50,190 nucleotides of DNA from Hofstenia miamia (lineage: Eukaryota > Xenacoelomorpha > Acoela): contig SCFE01000017.1 in assembly GCA_004352715.1 (NCBI GenBank), positions 1,304,321 to 1,354,510 of the forward strand, given 5' to 3'. The notes under the pieces are model-generated. The model saw only the letters and a program-made list of their open reading frames with translations. It had not been told where the DNA came from and made no database searches. The position numbers and the translations under genes are program-made. Positions 23,890 through 34,498 of the stretch are shown piece by piece (within the stretch, counting starts at the first letter, position 1; each line of letters begins with the position of its first letter).

Positions 23890-24710
23890 TGGTCATCTGA
23901 ATGTAGGAAAACAACAAAAATATGGTCAATACGCCCTAAGTTTGCTCAATGGGAAATCAATATCTATTCGTCGTGAAACAACAGGGCATAGCCCATTTAA
24001 AGCTACATTCGGACAAGCCCGCAAGTTGCATTAAAATATTTTATTCTCAACCAAAATGCGCTTTTACTAAAAGGAGAAGACACATAATATACAGAGGTTG
24101 TACCCATGATAGAAGATATAAATAAAAAACTGCGCCTGGAACAGTAGCTGAAGCAGGGGCAGATGCAGCAGTTATTGAGCCAGTATTTGTAACAAGAGAG
24201 GTAGAGGAAGAAACAAATACACATATTTAATGTTTTCATGAGGTCCATGTTACAGCTGATAAAGCACAGTCCAAGGCAGCAAATGTGATGATATTTCTTG
24301 GAAAACAATTCCTCATGACATTACTTGTTAAATAATGTGAAACACTGAGGGGTCCAAATTTAGAAAGTTGTCCATCTAATCGAAAACAATCTTCTTGTGA
24401 TCGTCTTAAATAAACATGATGAACAGTATATTGTAGGCTGCTCGAAGGATTTGTAGAAGCCAAATTTACAGCAGCTGGCCTTGTCCTATTGATAGGTTCT
24501 TGATTTAGCTGGAGAAGGTTCCTGATATGAGTCTACTGCTAAGAACTGCTACAGCAAAGACTATAGGTGGTTAAAATTTTTGAAATGTTAATGCAAAGCA
24601 CATTATACTTCAGGAAAATGCAGTTGCAAGAGACAGAAAATGTTTTGCAACTCACGCTGTCAGACTGACATCACTCACAGAAGATATAAAAAGAATGTCA
24701 TCAACTGCTA
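23890..24710 (+). pseudogene. Decayed retroelement-type integrase C-terminal region (KRBA2/SCAND3-like)
   Basis: Frameshifted fragments in the order seen in KRBA2-like integrase proteins. TGHSPFKATFGQARKL (about 23979-24027) matches the P-F-x-x-x-F-G segment near the end of integrase cores. VPDMSLLLRTATAK (about 24510-24550) matches the V-P-D...S-L-R linker. The Cys-rich tail KCSCKRQKMFCNSRC lies at 24625-24670, preceded by C-stop-C and followed by HRRYKKNVINC-stop ending at 24710. The C-x-C-x6-C-x3-C spacing is the clearest signal. Several stops make it non-functional. It may come from a Ty3-like or Ginger-type element or from a domesticated gene; the remaining integrase is too decayed to say. 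Confidence 0.6.
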
Positions 24711-24933
24711 AACAATTTGATTTTTGTTTGTGTGATTTATTTTTTAGTCCAAAATGCTTCTTTTTAAACCATTATTTACATTGGAGAAAATGCTGCTGCA
24801 TAATCTTAACATTACCAATTTTTGGCATAATGTTGACAGTTTGTAACACTAGGCAAACCATTTTTCATAATGTGCACAGTAGGAGAAATTTTGTTCAATT
24901 TTCATATTAGGCATTTATTCACATTGAGCGTAA

Positions 24934-25211
24934 CACACACACATATATATATATANNNNNNNNNNNNNNNNNNNNNNNNNNNNNNNNNNNNNNNNNNNNN
25001 NNNNNNNNNNNNNNNNNNNNNNNNNNNNNNNNNNNNNNNNNNNNNNNNNNNNNNNNNNNNNNNNNNNNNNNNNNNNNNNNNNNNNNNNNNNNNNNNNNNN
25101 NNNNNNNNNNNNNNNNNNNNNNNNNNNNNNNNNNNNNNNNNNNNNNNNNNNNNNNNNNNNNNNNNNNNNNNNNNNNNNNNNNNNNNNNNNATATATATAT
25201 ATATATATATA
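24934..25211. repeat. (CA)n(TA)n microsatellite containing a 235-N gap
   Basis: CA then TA repeats at 24934-24955, N at 24956-25190, TA repeats to 25211. The gap is caused by the microsatellite. Confidence 0.95.
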
Positions 25212-25475
25212 CCTATGAGAGGCGGCTTTTATTGAGTTGATAATCTATAGAGACGCATTGTTGGCAATATTATAGAAAAAATTATATGATTTAAATTTTT
25301 GTGAATATCTACATCGTTTTTTGTTATAAATGTTCACAAAAAAATGACAACAGATTTAACAGTTTTTCGAACTTTTGCTGATGACGTAGTTTTTTTGATA
25401 AATGTCTAAAATATGAGGGGATTCTTGCTGGGATTATTGAAATTGTTAAATAAAGATATATGGAGTCAACTATGG

Positions 25476-25570
25476 ACTTTGCGGCTAAATGGTCGAGTGA
25501 TTTACGCTCGTCCTTGATTGCTCTCAGGCCCCATTCCGCCTGTTGCAGGATAGGAGGCGAGATACCTTAA
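25476..25570 (+). repeat. tRNA-like sequence, possibly a SINE head
   Basis: ATGGTCGAGTGATTTACGC (25490-25508) matches the A-box and D-arm of Ser/Leu-type tRNAs (consensus TGGCCGAGTGGTTAAGGCG). A weaker B-box-like GGCCCCATTCC follows near 25528-25538. The rest does not fold into a complete tRNA. A tRNA-derived SINE head or decayed tRNA gene is plausible; a functional tRNA is not. Confidence 0.35.
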
Positions 25571-25678
25571 ATATACGTTTCTCAGAAGCACAAGTCCAAT
25601 TTCATTTTTAGAAATATTTCGTGTATTATGACATTTTGATGAATTAGGTGGTTTCTCGATTTTCAGCCGAAACCGCAT

Positions 25679-25716
<38 letters not shown>

Positions 25717-25762
25717 TATGTATATGTATGCATGTATATATATATATATATATATATATATG
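25679..25762. repeat. (TA)n/(TATG)n microsatellite
   Basis: TA runs interrupted by TG and ATGC units. Confidence 0.95.
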
Positions 25763-26075
25763 CTACTTGCAGAATATATATGTTGAACATTTTAAGTTCA
25801 GCAATAAGTAACTCACTTACCTTATAATTGTTCTGGACATTCTACATGGCTATTGTTAACATTGAATTTATGTATTTGAAAAAATATGTTAAAAACCTCT
25901 TCAAGCAAAGCATTTCTGTACATATTGACTTAAAAGGGAGACGTTCTTGAATAAGACCTAATTTCCTCAAGAATATCTTTTTGAACGATTGCTGAAACTA
26001 TTGAGTTTTTTAAAGAAATACGTTAAATTTAAAAAATAGCGTGCTTATTAACATTACTTCGCTTTAAGAAAAACG

Positions 26076-27857
26076 TTAACAGTAGTACTTCAAATAAATA
26101 ATTGAAAGAATAGAAATAGTGAAAGTTGTTCTAGCGGTAAAAATAAAACAGCAAACAAAATATATATGATATTTTAATTGAAAAGTCTAAGCGTGAAAAA
26201 TCAACTAAATTCCACGTTGATAAGAATGGAGATAACGCTGACGTCAATTTTTTATAGATATGTAAATGCTTAGATGAATAGAAAAGAGTTTCATCTGTAA
26301 TTGTAGAATGAACCAATGAACTTCAAGTTTACTCGCAATAAATGCACAGCACATATAATAAAAATGTTTCCATATTACTCATAAACATTGTGGAGAACAT
26401 GTGGTGAAAATGGGCTTATGCTAAGTTGATGACTGCTTGTAATTGTTTGTATGCATATTTGGTTTTGTGGGTGAGTTCAATAGCTAATAGAAAGCATAGA
26501 ATTGAGAGTTTTATATAATATTTATCTCGCAGCAACAACAGTACTAGTCAAGGATAATTTAGTAATCTTTGGTAGTAGTCCTGAACATGCTGTATTAATT
26601 CCATCTCACAACTTTAATCAATTAGTATTTGTAGAATAACTTCCACAATTTTGGAAAGCATATAAAGCATATAAATTTGCTAGTCTGAAAGGAAAGTTGT
26701 TTCATACAATCATATCAAAAGTCCAACAGATCTTAATTTGTTTTATTTAAGTTGTTTAGGTAGTTTTAAGGAAAATGAATAAGTGTCAATTGCTTCCTTA
26801 ACTGTATTGTTGTAATGAATGCATGTTCGCATTCGCAGATCCCTGAGCTAAATGCAATTTATATGTAAAAAGGAAAGCAACAAAGTCCCTGTCAATATAA
26901 TGTTGCTTTTATATAGGGTTTTGTGAACGAGAATTTTCTTTGTCTCGTCCTCATTTAGTCCCATCTCATACCAGTGCCATGAAAGTTTTTTGTCCTTTGT
27001 GATCCCATAGCATAACTTCTGTTTTGGCCAGATTGCCAAAAACTAGTAATATTTTGAAATTCTTGTTCTCAGTGCCAGTTCAATTTTGGTCCCAATCGCT
27101 CAGAAATATTTAGTCTTATTCCATGAGACCGAATGGTCCCACAGAATCCTAGTTTCAGGGATGCTGAATTTTTTTGCAAAGCCGTATTAAACTTATACAA
27201 CGAAAATTTCTACTTCATTTGAAGAAAGTCAACATCTATTTAGACATAAGAGCATCTAGGAAATATTAAAAAAAATTTGGATTGAATCGGTTAAATTTTA
27301 TCTACCCTAAGTCGCTAAATATATGTTTGCATTTTTAAGCTAATAATTTTTGTGATTGTTTCTTAATATTATGCAACATGAATTTTGAATATTTGCTTAT
27401 TGTTACTTGTTTTTATGTTGTGATTTTGCTGTTGCGGATTCAATTTGTACATTGTACATACAAAAATGATGTGTTGAAATTGTCCAAGAAAAACAAATTA
27501 GAAAAAGCTATTTAAACAAAATAATGTACCATCTGATAAATAGGGCATTAAGTCATTAACTGAAAGCTGCTTGAAAAATAACAAATTAGTTCAACGAAAT
27601 TGTGTTTTGCTTTAGAACAATGTAGACAGGAATTTCAACATTTATTATAATTCAATTGACCTACTGTAATTTTATTCATTCATTATTTCTTGGTTTTAGT
27701 CTACTTGTTAGATGCTGTCTTTTGAATATATATAATGCTAAACCTTTGCTAATTTATCTGTTCCTCAAGTTTCTTGATCTCACTTTTTTCAACAAATTAA
27801 TTCTTGGCATTTACCACTTTAATTTTTCCGATTTTCTGAATTTCTCCAATCCTGCAT
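26076..27857. repeat. 1.8-kb block, first copy (allelic duplicate of 28858-30723)
   Basis: Runs in parallel with 28858-30723 from ttaacagtagtacttc to aatcctgcat. Differences are scattered substitutions plus a few indels, including a 96-bp segment missing here. It ends at a gap of exactly 1000 N (27858-28857). I see no recognisable gene in it. Confidence 0.9.
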
Positions 27858-28857
27858 NNNNNNNNNNNNNNNNNNNNNNNNNNNNNNNNNNNNNNNNNNN
27901 NNNNNNNNNNNNNNNNNNNNNNNNNNNNNNNNNNNNNNNNNNNNNNNNNNNNNNNNNNNNNNNNNNNNNNNNNNNNNNNNNNNNNNNNNNNNNNNNNNNN
28001 NNNNNNNNNNNNNNNNNNNNNNNNNNNNNNNNNNNNNNNNNNNNNNNNNNNNNNNNNNNNNNNNNNNNNNNNNNNNNNNNNNNNNNNNNNNNNNNNNNNN
28101 NNNNNNNNNNNNNNNNNNNNNNNNNNNNNNNNNNNNNNNNNNNNNNNNNNNNNNNNNNNNNNNNNNNNNNNNNNNNNNNNNNNNNNNNNNNNNNNNNNNN
28201 NNNNNNNNNNNNNNNNNNNNNNNNNNNNNNNNNNNNNNNNNNNNNNNNNNNNNNNNNNNNNNNNNNNNNNNNNNNNNNNNNNNNNNNNNNNNNNNNNNNN
28301 NNNNNNNNNNNNNNNNNNNNNNNNNNNNNNNNNNNNNNNNNNNNNNNNNNNNNNNNNNNNNNNNNNNNNNNNNNNNNNNNNNNNNNNNNNNNNNNNNNNN
28401 NNNNNNNNNNNNNNNNNNNNNNNNNNNNNNNNNNNNNNNNNNNNNNNNNNNNNNNNNNNNNNNNNNNNNNNNNNNNNNNNNNNNNNNNNNNNNNNNNNNN
28501 NNNNNNNNNNNNNNNNNNNNNNNNNNNNNNNNNNNNNNNNNNNNNNNNNNNNNNNNNNNNNNNNNNNNNNNNNNNNNNNNNNNNNNNNNNNNNNNNNNNN
28601 NNNNNNNNNNNNNNNNNNNNNNNNNNNNNNNNNNNNNNNNNNNNNNNNNNNNNNNNNNNNNNNNNNNNNNNNNNNNNNNNNNNNNNNNNNNNNNNNNNNN
28701 NNNNNNNNNNNNNNNNNNNNNNNNNNNNNNNNNNNNNNNNNNNNNNNNNNNNNNNNNNNNNNNNNNNNNNNNNNNNNNNNNNNNNNNNNNNNNNNNNNNN
28801 NNNNNNNNNNNNNNNNNNNNNNNNNNNNNNNNNNNNNNNNNNNNNNNNNNNNNNNNN

Positions 28858-30723
28858 TTAACAGTAGTACTTCAAATAAATAATTGAAAGAATAGAAATA
28901 GTGAAAGTTGTTCTAGCGGTAAAAATAAAACAGCAAACAAAATATATATGATATTTTAATTGAAAAGTCTAAGCGTGAAAAATCAACTAAATTCCACGTT
29001 GATAAGAATGGAGATAACGCTGACGTCAATTTTTTATAGATATGTAAATGCTTAGATGAATAGAAAAGAGTTTCATCTGTAATTGTAGAATGAACCAATG
29101 AACTTCAAGTTTACTCGCAATAAATGCACAGCACATATAATAAAAATGTTTCCATATTACTCATAAACATTGTGGAGAACATGTGGTGAAAATGGGCTTA
29201 TGCTAAGTTGATGACTGCTTGTAATTGTTTGTATGCATATTTGGTTTTGTGGGTGAGTTCAATAGCTAATAGAAAGCATAGAATTGAGAGTTTTATATAA
29301 TATTTATCTGGCAGCAACAACAGTACTAGTCAAGGATAATTTAGTAATCTTTGGTAGTAGTCCTGAACATGCTGTATTAATTCCATCTCACAACTTTAAT
29401 CAATTAGTATTTGTAGAATAACTTCCACAATTTTGGAAAGCATATAAAGCATATAAATTTGCTAGTCTGAAAGGAAAGTTGTTTCATACAATCATATCAA
29501 AAGTCCAACAGATCTTAATTTGTTTTATTTAAGTTGTTTAGGTAGTTTTAAGGAAAATGAATAAGTGTCAATTGCTTCCTTAACTGTATTGTTGTAATGA
29601 ATGCATGTTCGCATTCGCAGATCCCTGAGCTAAATGCAATTTATATGTAAAAAGGAAAAGCAACAAAGTCCCTGTCAATATAATGTTGCTTTTATATAGG
29701 GTTTTGTGAACGAGAATTTTCTTTGTCTCGTCCTCATTTAGTCCCATCTCATACCGGTGCCATGAAAGTTTTTTGTCCTTTGTGATCCCATAGCATAACT
29801 TCTGTTTTGGCCAGATTGCCAAACACAAATTCTTGTTCTCAGTGCCAGTTCAATGTTGGTCCCAATCGCTCAGAAATATTTAGTCTTATTCCATGAGACC
29901 GAATGGTCCCACAGAATCCTAGTTTCAGGGATGCTGAATTTTTTTGCAAAGCCGTATTAAACTTATACAACGAAAATTTCTACTTGCATCGAATAGATTT
30001 AATATCAAGAAAGAAAGATTCCTCGTTTTTCAACATCGGGATTTTGACAGTATTAAACTTATACAACAAAAATTTCTACTTCATTTGAAGAAACTCAACA
30101 TCTATTTAGACATACGAACATCTAGGAAATATTAAAAAAAATTTGGATTGAATCGGTTAAATTTTATCTACCCTAAGTCGCTAAATATATGTTTGCATTT
30201 TTAAGCTAATAATTTTTGTGATTGTTTCTTAATATTATGCAACATGAATTTTGAATATTTGTTTATTGTTACTTGTTTTTATGTTGTGATTTTGCTGTTG
30301 CGGATTCAATTTGTACATTGTACATACAAAAATGATGTGTTGAAATTGTCCAAGAAAAACAAATTAGAAAAAGCTATTTAAACAAAATAATGTACCATCT
30401 GATAAATAGGGCATTAAGTCATTAACTGAAAGCTGCTTGAAAAATAACAAATTAGTTCAACGAAATTGTGTTTTGCTTTAGAACAATGTAGACAGGAATT
30501 TCAACATTTATTATAATTCAATTGACCTACTGTAATTTTATTCATTCATTATTTCTTGGTTTTAGTCTACTTGTTAGATGCTGTCTTTTGAATATATATA
30601 ATGCTAAACCTTTGCTAATTTATCTGTTCCTCAAGTTTCTTGATCTCACTTTTTTCAACAAATTAATTCTTGGCATTTACCACTTTAATTTTTCCGATTT
30701 TCTGAATTTCTCCAATCCTGCAT
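28858..30723. repeat. 1.8-kb block, second copy
   Basis: Same content as 26076-27857. It has an extra 96 bases near 29954-30049, bounded by two copies of a ~32-bp direct repeat (gtattaaacttatacaac...). The other version looks like the product of recombination between those repeats. It continues into unique sequence after 30723. Confidence 0.9.
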
Positions 30724-31837
30724 ATAATTATCGCTCTTCGTTTAATGTCTTGTTTCATCTCCCTCACATTTATAAGCAAGTTGTTCTCATAAATATTTCT
30801 ATCACATAATCTCTCTTGCTAACTTCATCTCAAATCTAGAAAATGATCTTTGGTCTAACAGTCGAATTTCTAAAAATCAACTACTCACATTTCTTTCTTC
30901 TTTATCTCAATTTGGTCTTCAATATGAATGTGATTGTTTCCCATTCTGTACTTACTCCTCCTGTCACTCATTTGTCAAATTTTGCTTATATTATTTGTAT
31001 ACACCACTTTGTTGGTACAATGCATATTTATTATTATTTTATTTTTATTATTATGTGGCTTACCATTGGTCTTTGAACAGTTAAAAATTGAAATTTCACT
31101 TAATGCTATTTAAAAATAACTTTGGAATTTTAACAAGCTCTAACCAAATCTGCACATAATTTGAAAGGAATTCAAAATTAAGTATAGCACTAAGAAAATA
31201 TAATTAAAAATGAACAATTGGACAAAATTTGTTTCAATATGATGCAGAAATTTAATCAAATATGTTACTAATTCAAGCCTTAGTGATAAAAATTCATTGT
31301 TGAATATACATTTAAAATGAAAAATACACATATATTTTTTGTTCAAATGCCTATTATCTGATTCATTAAATTTTCTTTTCTAATTTTTAATGCTAAAATA
31401 GGTATTATTTTTCAATCGATTAAAGTATAAATAAAGAACTCAAATATGTCTTAATTTGAAATTTATTGCAAAAAGTTTCCGTCCTTTTTATATCAATGTC
31501 ATTTTAAGCAGTTTCTGAAATGCATGACCCACTTTCAATTACAAACAAGGACACCTTCAAAGTTAAAATTCTCTGCCCTATTAAAATATAAGTAGAATTT
31601 CTGAAAATACTTTGTTAATATTTTTTACATGTAAGGACTATATTTTGACAGGGTAATTTATGAAGTACAAAATAGTACAAAGAAATCAAATGTTGTGAAT
31701 CGAATCCAAATTGCAAGGAATTCGAAATCTATTTCATCAATAGAAAACGAAATTCTTCAATTAAGATGTAGAAATAAGCTATGTTATGCAACCTTATCAT
31801 GATTTGCAAATTTGAAAACAAATGTATTGAAAGAAAT
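30724..31837. other. Anonymous AT-rich DNA
   Basis: No gene, RNA or repeat recognised. Short frames on both strands are hydrophobic and AT-driven. Confidence 0.6.
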
Positions 31838-31845
31838 AATATGAG

Positions 31846-32183
31846 TAGGGTTTGCCGGTATACCGGAAAAAACAGAAACCACTGTTTTCATTCACAACCA
31901 AAACTGAACCGAGAGAAAAATTAAAAACCGAATTTTCGGTTTTTAGCAGAAGCAGTGGCCTAGAATGCTATTTCCAAAAAACTGTGCAATATTCTTGGAG
32001 CCAAAATTCTTGCCAAGTTAAAGTATAACTGTCTTTACTTGATTAACAGAAAGGCATATTTCTCCTGAATAAAGTTTCAAAATACCGATAGTAGCTTAAA
32101 AAACCAAAACCAAAAACGAAACCGCGGTTTTTAGGTTTAAAAAACCGAAACCTAGGTCATTTTTTGGAAACAACCTAACACTA
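31846..32183. mobile_element. Non-autonomous hAT-like MITE with perfect 8-bp target duplication
   Basis: 338 bases flanked by AATATGAG at 31838-31845 and 32184-32191, a perfect 8-bp duplication. Termini are short imperfect inverted repeats (TAGGGTT left, TAGTGTT on the right complement). The interior is dominated by aaaccg/cggttt words, including ggtataccgg near the left end and aaaccgcggttt near the right. No coding capacity. Confidence 0.8.
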
Positions 32184-32191
32184 AATATGAG

Positions 32192-32805
32192 GTATCGCAT
32201 GACTAGTTCGTTTACTATTTAATTAAACTATTTGACCATTTGAGTTGTTTATAGCATTTCATTATGTTATCAGAATTATAAAACAATATTTTATAAATCA
32301 GATTTGTGTTAACCTTAGAATGTATTTGAATGGAATGATTGTTAATGCATTTCCTACTTTAAAGTTATTAACATCTAATAGTATCATTTGAAATTAATAA
32401 TCTTAAAATTCCTATATTAATGAAATTTAAAATATTGCATAATATTTCAATAGTTAGTAACTTGTTTTTTTGCTGCATTTTGATTTCTTTTACTTTTGAC
32501 AAATATTCAATGTTATTCAATAACTTGTAGACCCACCCATATTTGATGAATTGCACTGTATTATGCTATGTGAAGTCTTGATATTGGTGGGTCCACTATA
32601 TTCATCCATAAAAATCAAGTTAATGCATCGTTTCCCATGTAAACGAGTGCGTTAGTTACCTTAACAGTACATTATTCATTTAAACGCATCTTTAAATGTG
32701 CTTTACAGACGTGCGTTCTAAGATAATAACGCAATGTTTTAAGATATGAAATTACGATTTTCTAATGAGCAACTTATTAGATAACATGATATTATTGTAT
32801 AGCTC
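32192..32805. other. Anonymous AT-rich DNA
   Basis: Nothing recognised between the hAT-like and Tc1/mariner-like elements. Confidence 0.6.
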
Positions 32806-32807
32806 TA

Positions 32808-33350
32808 GAAAAAAAGTGGCGACATTATAAACACATTTTTGATAACAAACGAAAGACAAATAGAGGCTTATAAAATATATTTTGAAAAAATAATTGTCTC
32901 AGCTTGTAACCTGATGACAAAGTTAACTGACAAGTTTGCCATGAAAAGCGTGACACGCAAAAACAATATCTTGAAACTGAATTCATTAAACGGACTCTAA
33001 CTTTTTGAGTTATCAAGGATGCAACTCTTTAATTCGTATTCGTAACTCTTTCGTATTTTGAGATTTTTTTGTTCTCGACCAAATTCTTCAGAATCCGCCA
33101 CATGCTCTCTATGGGTACCATTGCCATAACTTGAATATTATAATTGGTAAAAAATTCTTTTGTTAATTTTGAGATATGAGGGGTTGCTCCATCTTGTTCT
33201 AAGATAATTGAATTGGGTTAGCAGGTTAGCAGGTTACGTATGGTACAAATTCCTCGAGTATTTGGCAATATTGTAAACTATTAATTGTACCAATGTCATC
33301 TAGTAACTTTAGATAAAATCCTTTGTACGATGAAAAGTGGCCACTTTTTT
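32808..33350 (-). mobile_element. Internally deleted Tc1/mariner-like element with transposase remnant
   Basis: The minus strand encodes part of a DDE/D transposase. KGFYLKLLDDIGTINSLQY (about 33270-33330) is followed, after a frameshift, by IILEQDGATPHISKLTKEF (33208 down), which carries the second catalytic Asp in the QDGATPH context. The frame then continues NYNIQVM and MWRILKNLVE to a stop at 33029. The usual WPSxSPDLNPIEN stretch holding the third acidic residue has been deleted between VM and MW. Ends are inverted repeats (GAAAAAAAGTGGCGAC left, AAAAAAGTGGCCAC on the right complement), each next to TA (32806-32807, 33351-33352), the Tc1/mariner target. The N-terminal half is missing. 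Confidence 0.75.
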
Positions 33351-33352
33351 TA

Positions 33353-34243
33353 CTTGAGCGATGAAAATTTTATTGTTCTATTAATTAAATGCAATGTTAC
33401 TATTAAATAATAAACATTTTCATAATAAAATGCAAATTAGTTGCCATTTTGCGATGTTCAAAAAATTGCTTTGCTAAACATTTACGCTGCTTAAAACGCT
33501 GCTGTTAAGTCTGCAAGTGCGTATAGGTCTTACAAAGTGCTTGTAAATTTGGCGTTTGAAGTTATTCACGCACGAGTTAAAATGAATTCATGATCAACAT
33601 CAAAGCTGGAAAAGCGTCATGGCCCATAAGAATGTTTGTTAGAATACCACGTCCAGACAAGTATATACTTTATGATAATATAAACAAACATATCAAAATC
33701 AGAATATAAAAACAATTCGTCGAATTGAAACTGATAGCTCGCATCCATTAAATAGTGATCTAATCTGTTCTATTTTTACAAATAGTACCACTCGATCCAC
33801 CTACAATTTATTTCATTGCAGAACTGAATTATATCGAAATTTGTTCATTTACATAGTATCCAGGTTATTTAATCGTGCACTTTTGATTGATAACCTTAAC
33901 CTTTCTTAAATTTATTTATTATTATTATTTTATATTATATATATTTTATTATTATTTTGTAAATAGCTTTTAGTTTATAGTTTTGTACTAATCTCTTTCA
34001 GCAATAAATTTGCGTTGACTTTTATTGTTGGTATAATTATTATCTGATCAAAGTCGACCCATCTGTTGAACTTTGAAGACTTGACCCACGCCCGAACTGA
34101 TTCATTTGGCTATTTTGAAGAATTTGGTCAATTAGACCTAATCCATTTTTTAGATAACCGAGACAGACAAAACGAATATATGTTTATGCTATTATTTATT
34201 TCTGTGTTTTGCCAAAATACCTGATGAAAAATGTTCCTAATTT

Positions 34244-34249
<6 letters not shown>
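33353..34249. other. Anonymous AT-rich DNA
   Basis: No gene or repeat with boundaries seen; a TTA/TTAT-rich patch lies at 33910-33960. Confidence 0.6.
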
Positions 34250-34280
<31 letters not shown>

Positions 34281-34497
34281 NNNNNNNNNNNNNNNNNNNN
34301 NNNNNNNNNNNNNNNNNNNNNNNNNNNNNNNNNNNNNNNNNNNNNNNNNNNNNNNNNNNNNNNNNNNNNNNNNNNNNNNNNNNNNNNNNNNNNNNNNNNN
34401 NNNNNNNNNNNNNNNNNNNNNNNNNNNNNNNNNNNNNNNNNNNNNNNNNNNNNNNNNNNNNNNNNNNNNNNNNNNNNNNNNNNNNNTATATATATAT
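34250..34497. repeat. (TA)n microsatellite containing a 206-N gap
   Basis: TA runs at 34250-34278 and 34487-34497 flank N at 34281-34486. Confidence 0.95.
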
Positions 34498-34498
34498 A

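Noticed and set aside
24956-25190. Frame of repeated Ile-Tyr across the (TA)n gap
   Set aside because: Translation of a TA microsatellite with N; not a gene.
26848-27039. Minus-strand frame reading WPKQKLCYGITKDKKLSWHWYEMG, also present at 29580-29828
   Set aside because: It is the same locus twice (allelic blocks). The underlying DNA contains several diverged gggac/gagac-like words, so the protein-like look may come from repetition. No family recognised and no splice signals supported.
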